Shown here: positions 1-6,298 of the stretch, piece by piece | How the letters are laid out: each line of letters opens with the position of its first letter | How positions within the stretch are numbered: the first letter of the stretch is position 1 | Source: Actinomycetes bacterium | GTDB lineage: Bacteria; Actinomycetota; Actinomycetes; Propionibacteriales; Propionibacteriaceae | Direction: 5' to 3' | Assembly (NCBI GenBank): GCA_023387135.1 | Contig: JAEWIK010000083.1 | Location: 1 to 6,298 of the forward strand | DNA length: 6,298 nt | Program-made: the position numbers and the translations under genes | The notes under the pieces: model-generated | What the model was told of the DNA's origin: nothing | The model's database searches: none | What the model saw: the letters and a program-made list of their open reading frames with translations, nothing else

Positions 1-3951
<3,951 letters not shown>

Positions 3952-3973
3952 GGGCGCCCCGCGACTCCTGCCT

Positions 3974-4002
3974 GTGACCCGTCGAGGGCCACCAAGTAGG
4001 CT
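3974..4002 (+). promoter_or_regulatory. Probable sigma-70-type promoter for the DUF2200-polymerase unit
   Basis: GTGACC at 3974-3979 (four of six matches to TTGACA) and TAGGCT at 3997-4002 (TANNNT, typical of actinobacterial -10 boxes) are separated by exactly 17 bases. Transcription would start near 4009-4010, giving a leader of about 33 bases before the ATG at 4042. The site lies in the 90-base gap after glf, where I see no convincing terminator, so read-through from glf is also possible. Confidence 0.5.
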
Positions 4003-4029
4003 GGCGTCCTCGACCCCCACGGCGGTGAC

Positions 4030-4035
4030 AAGGAG
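4030..4035 (+). promoter_or_regulatory. Ribosome binding site of the DUF2200 gene
   Basis: AAGGAG six bases before the ATG at 4042 is a near-perfect Shine-Dalgarno match. It fixes the start, which also agrees with the conserved N-terminus of the family. Confidence 0.75.
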
Positions 4036-4041
4036 CGGGAC

Positions 4042-4410
4042 ATGGGCGGACACAGGATCTTCGCCATGGCTTTCGCGAGCGTCTATCCGCTCTACGTCGC
4101 GAAAGCCGAACGGAAGGGACGCGGCCAGGACGAGGTCGACGAGATCATCTGCTGGCTGACCGGCTACGACCGGGCGGGCATCCGGCGGGCCATCGCCGAC
4201 GGCGTCGACCTGGAAACCTTCTTCGCCGGCGCTCCCCGCTTCAACCCGAACGCCTCGCTCATCACGGGCGTCATCTGCGGGTACCGGGTCGAAGAGATCG
4301 AGGACCCGCTCATGCAGAAGATCCGTTACCTCGACAAGCTGGTCGACGAGCTGGCCAGGGGCAAGAAGCTGGAATCGATCCTGCGGGACGGCAGCGCAGT
4401 CACGTCCTGA
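4042..4410 (+). CDS. DUF2200 family protein
   Basis: This small soluble protein of 122 residues matches the DUF2200 family along its whole length. Conserved stretches visible are [20 protein letters not shown] (4-23), [13 protein letters not shown] (31-43), [10 protein letters not shown] (56-65), [19 protein letters not shown] (68-86), and a C-terminal helix with [20 protein letters not shown] (89-108). The family has no established biochemical role that I know of. The middle segment resembles a small helical binding domain, but that is inference. There is no signal peptide or membrane segment. It follows a recognisable promoter and strong ribosome binding site, and precedes the LigD-type polymerase by 31 bases, so the two are probably co-transcribed. 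Whether they cooperate is unknown. Family assignment is confident; function is not assigned. Confidence 0.9.
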   Translation: MGGHRIFAMAFASVYPLYVAKAERKGRGQDEVDEIICWLTGYDRAGIRRAIADGVDLETFFAGAPRFNPNASLITGVICGYRVEEIEDPLMQKIRYLDKLVDELARGKKLESILRDGSAVTS

Positions 4411-4430
4411 AGACCCCCGCCCAGCAGACG

Positions 4431-4436
4431 AGGAGG
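4431..4436 (+). promoter_or_regulatory. Ribosome binding site of the LigD-type polymerase gene
   Basis: AGGAGG five bases before the ATG at 4442 is a full anti-Shine-Dalgarno match and fixes the start. It lies in the 31-base gap after the DUF2200 stop, where no separate promoter is evident. Confidence 0.75.
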
Positions 4437-4441
4437 GAGCC

Positions 4442-5377
4442 ATGGTGGCCAAGGCAGAGCCCGTCGACCTGGAGGTCGGCGCGCGCGTCGTCAGGCTCAC
4501 GAGCCCCGACAGGGTCTACTTCCCCGCGCGGGGCTGGACGAAGCTCGACCTCGCGCGCTACTACCTCGCCGTGGGCGACGGCATCGTCAGGGCGCTGCGC
4601 GAACGTCCCTGCATGCTGCACAGGTTCCCCTCGGGGCTGGCGGGCGACAAGGTGCATCAGAAGCGACTGCCCGCCGGCGCACCGCCCTGGATCGACACCG
4701 TCAACGTGTACTTCCCGCGGTACGGAAGGACCGCCGACGAGTTGTGTGTCACCGAACTAGGAGCCGTGATCTGGGCGGTCCAGATGGCGACAGTCGAGTT
4801 CCATCCGTGGAACTCGAGGCGCTCCCACGTCGAGTTCCCCGACGAGTGGCGGATCGACCTCGACCCGATGCCCGAGGCCGGGTTCGAGAGGGTGCGGCGG
4901 GTGGCGGTGCTGGCCCACGAGTTGCTGGACGAGCTCGGGATCATCGGCTACCCCAAGACCTCGGGAGGACACGGCCTGCACGTGTACGTCAGGATCGTGC
5001 CGGAGTGGACCTTCGGGCAGGTCCGACGGGCCGCGCTCGCCTTCGCCAGGGAACTGGAGCGCCGGGCGCCCCAGGACGTGACCACGACCTGGTGGCGCCG
5101 GGAGCGCGACCCGCGCCACGTCTTCGTCGACTTCAACCAGAACGCCCGCGACCACACCATCGCGAGCGCCTGGTCGGTGCGCGGCGTCCCCGAGGGCACG
5201 GTGTCGACACCGTTCGACTGGGACGAACTCGACGCCATCGATCCGCGGGAACTGACCCTGGCGACTGTGCCGGAGAGGTTCGCCGCCAGGGGTGACCCGC
5301 ACGCCGGCATCGACGACGTCACGCACAGGCTCGACACGCTGCTGGAGTGGGCCGATCGGGACGGCCTGCCCGAGTAA
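4442..5377 (+). CDS. Stand-alone LigD-type DNA polymerase/primase (PolDom, archaeo-eukaryotic primase superfamily)
   Basis: This 311-residue protein is the polymerase domain found in bacterial LigD, here without ligase or phosphoesterase domains. In non-homologous end joining such enzymes add nucleotides, often ribonucleotides, at broken ends; related stand-alone forms in mycobacteria act in repair synthesis or priming. Visible signatures: YFPARGWTK (26-34); MLHRFPSG (58-65) and VHQKRLP (71-77), which in relatives contact the 5'-phosphate and template; FHPWNSR (120-126); the metal-binding pair Asp139/Asp141 in RIDLDPMP; TSGGHGLHVYV (173-183) for the incoming nucleotide; and FVDFNQNARDHTI (228-240) with the likely third metal ligand Asp230. 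All catalytic residues are present, so it should be active. The length is that of a single PolDom. No Ku or ATP-dependent ligase gene is visible nearby. The upstream DUF2200 gene is probably in the same transcript, and a hairpin starts four bases after the stop. Confidence 0.93.
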   Translation: MVAKAEPVDLEVGARVVRLTSPDRVYFPARGWTKLDLARYYLAVGDGIVRALRERPCMLHRFPSGLAGDKVHQKRLPAGAPPWIDTVNVYFPRYGRTADELCVTELGAVIWAVQMATVEFHPWNSRRSHVEFPDEWRIDLDPMPEAGFERVRRVAVLAHELLDELGIIGYPKTSGGHGLHVYVRIVPEWTFGQVRRAALAFARELERRAPQDVTTTWWRRERDPRHVFVDFNQNARDHTIASAWSVRGVPEGTVSTPFDWDELDAIDPRELTLATVPERFAARGDPHAGIDDVTHRLDTLLEWADRDGLPE

Positions 5378-5380
5378 GGG

Positions 5381-5398
5381 CGCGTCCGGCAGGACGCG
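5381..5398 (+). terminator. Hairpin A after the polymerase gene
   Basis: CGCGTCC (5381-5387) pairs perfectly with GGACGCG (5392-5398) around a GGCA loop, starting four bases after the polymerase stop. No T tract follows, as is common for terminator-like hairpins in high-GC actinobacteria. It probably limits transcription into the convergent sigma gene. Confidence 0.55.
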
Positions 5399-5428
5399 GG
5401 CCGGCCCCCTGCCGGTGCCGTCGCGTCC
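5392..5428 (-). terminator. Hairpin B after the sigma factor gene, overlapping hairpin A
   Basis: GGACGCG (5392-5398) also pairs perfectly with CGCGTCC (5422-5428). Inside this stem, CCGGC (5401-5405) pairs with GCCGG (5411-5415). On the minus strand this two-part stem begins seven bases after the sigma factor stop, so it is well placed as that gene's terminator. It shares its 5392-5398 arm with hairpin A, so a single RNA can fold only one of the two. No T tract is present. Confidence 0.45.
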
Positions 5429-5435
5429 GGGGCGT

Positions 5436-6065
5436 TCAGAAGGACTGCATGGCGGCGTGGATCAGCCCACGAATATCGACCCGTGGCCGAGAGGACGCCG
5501 CCGGGTGGGTGGCGTCGTCGGGCGCCCGCTCGCCGAGCGTGCGACGCAGGGACCGCAAGGCGCGGTGCTGCAGCACTCTGACGGCGCCTTCGCCCTTGCC
5601 GAGGATCGTCGCCGTCTCGGCGACGCTGAACTGGTGCAGGTGTCGCAGCAGGACGACCGCCCGCTGGTCGGGGGTCAACCGGGCGAGGATCTCGTCCACC
5701 GCCGCGCGTTGCAGGGCGAACTCGTCGGCCGGGGCGCCGAGACGCGCGCCGTCGGGCATCTGGTCGGGGTCGACTCCCACGGTCTGGGGACGTCGCTGCT
5801 CACGCCGCCAGGCGTCGATGAGGCGGCTGCGCGCGATCCTGAACACCCATGTCCTGAAGTCGGCCTCCTCGCCCACGAACTCGTGCAACTGGCGCACCAC
5901 CTGCAGGAACACCTCCCCCAGGCAGTCGTCGGGGTCTGCGGCCCCCTGGCTGGCGAGGAACCTGAGCAGCCCGGGTGCGAGGTCACGGTAGAGCTCGGCC
6001 CACGCCCATTCCGCCCCTTCCGCTGCCGCGGAGAGGACTTCTGGGAATCGTGCGCCGAGTGCCAC
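5436..6065 (-). CDS. ECF-type RNA polymerase sigma factor
   Basis: This 209-residue protein directs RNA polymerase to a specific set of promoters. Region 2 spans residues 20-92: AWAELYRDLAPGLLRFL, DPDDCLGEVFLQVVRQL (core binding), and FRTWVFRIARSRLIDAWRRE (-10 recognition). A linker rich in Pro, Asp and Gly (93-115) leads to region 4 at about 120-176: LARLTPDQRAVVLLRHL, then the helix-turn-helix FSVAETATILGKGEGAVRVL, and RALRSLRRTL for the -35 box. Region 3 is absent, as expected for the ECF group. A tail of about 33 residues follows. The GTG start at 6065 fits region 2 spacing; GAAGGG (6076-6081, minus strand) lies ten bases upstream within the end of the preceding gene, whose stop is three bases away, so the two are probably coupled. 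No anti-sigma gene follows downstream, because the next gene is convergent. The ECF subgroup and target genes are not identified. Confidence 0.93.
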   Translation of the reverse strand: MALGARFPEVLSAAAEGAEWAWAELYRDLAPGLLRFLASQGAADPDDCLGEVFLQVVRQLHEFVGEEADFRTWVFRIARSRLIDAWRREQRRPQTVGVDPDQMPDGARLGAPADEFALQRAAVDEILARLTPDQRAVVLLRHLHQFSVAETATILGKGEGAVRVLQHRALRSLRRTLGERAPDDATHPAASSRPRVDIRGLIHAAMQSF

Positions 6066-6068
6066 GGG

Positions 6069-6298
6069 TTACCGGCCCTTCGCTCTGGCGTCCTGGCTGC
6101 GGGACTCGCCCGGGACCTCGATCTTGGGGCCCTTGCCCTGGCCGCCGGGGTCGCCGCCGCGGCTCCGCGCGGCCTCGCTCTTGCCCGGCGTCCGGGGCTG
6201 CGGGGAAGGCTTCTGCTCGGCAGGCCCAGGCTTGTCCTGCGCATCCTGCTTGGCGGCCTCCGCCTTCTCCTGGCCCGCCTTCTTGGCGGCGGCAGCCC
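6069..6298 (-). CDS. Unidentified protein, C-terminal low-complexity tail only (5' end outside window)
   Basis: A minus-strand frame is open from the right edge to a TAA at 6069-6071, giving 75 complete codons. The visible part starts with an Ala/Lys/Glu/Gln-rich stretch (AAAAKKAGQEKAEAAKQDAQD in part), likely helical and charged. A Pro/Gln/Ser/Arg segment follows (PSPQPRTPGKSEAARSRG), then a Gly-rich stretch ending in GPKIEVPGESRSQDARAKGR. No start is visible and no domain can be named. The stop lies three bases before the sigma factor GTG, and the sigma ribosome binding site sits in the last codons here, which supports real translation and an operon. It could be a disordered tail of a membrane, regulatory or DNA-binding protein. 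A Ku-like tail was considered because of the nearby polymerase, but the acidic and glycine content does not favour it. Confidence 0.55.
   Translation of the reverse strand, partial: AAAAKKAGQEKAEAAKQDAQDKPGPAEQKPSPQPRTPGKSEAARSRGGDPGGQGKGPKIEVPGESRSQDARAKGR

Noticed and set aside
3952..3973. Possible terminator just after glf (GGGCGCCCC)
   Set aside because: The GGGCGCCC palindrome has no loop and no following T tract; it does not make a convincing hairpin.
5675..6244. Minus-strand frame overlapping the sigma factor gene and the upstream partial gene
   Set aside because: It is out of frame with the clear sigma factor motifs and its translation is Arg/Pro/Ser-rich; it is a shadow.
6069..6298. 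Ku C-terminal tail, suggested by Lys/Ala richness near a LigD-type polymerase
   Set aside because: The tail contains many Glu, Gln, Asp, Gly and Pro residues rather than the mainly Lys/Ala repeats of Ku tails, and no Ku domain is in view.

Overview
The window looks like chromosomal DNA of a high-GC actinobacterium. Third codon positions are almost all G or C, the Shine-Dalgarno sites are AAGGAG-like, and the gene set (Glf with a partner glycosyltransferase, a stand-alone LigD-type polymerase, an ECF sigma factor) fits Actinomycetota. The genus cannot be fixed from the sequence. Arginine AGG is used unusually often for such GC-rich DNA. I see no mobile elements, CRISPR arrays, tRNA or rRNA genes.

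Region 1 (1-3951, + strand) is a sugar-handling unit. A long open frame enters from the left edge. It joins a GH1-like glycoside hydrolase domain (catalytic Glu codons near 311 and 803) to a GT-B glycosyltransferase (about 1244-2734) with no stop between them. The junction nevertheless carries a full ribosome binding site and an ATG at 1244, so the glycosyltransferase may also, or instead, be made on its own. Its stop overlaps the GTG start of a UDP-galactopyranose mutase gene (glf, 2731-3951) in a GTGA junction. Together they suggest production or remodelling of a galactofuranose-containing surface glycan.

Region 2 (3952-5377, + strand) is a separate short transcription unit. A recognisable promoter (-35 GTGACC, 17-nt spacer, -10 TAGGCT) precedes a DUF2200 gene (4042-4410). 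After 31 nt comes a stand-alone primase-polymerase of the LigD polymerase-domain family (4442-5377), with no ligase or nuclease domain and no Ku gene in view.

Region 3 (5378-6298) is convergent. Hairpins at 5381-5428 separate the polymerase gene from a minus-strand ECF sigma factor gene (5436-6065). Three bases upstream of the sigma start lies the stop of another minus-strand gene that runs off the right edge. Only its charged, Ala/Lys/Gln/Pro/Gly-rich tail is visible.

The whole window is densely coding; no gene-free stretch exceeds 90 bases. The items most worth a second look are the hydrolase-glycosyltransferase fusion with its internal start site, the DUF2200-polymerase pairing, and the overlapping alternative hairpins between the convergent genes.
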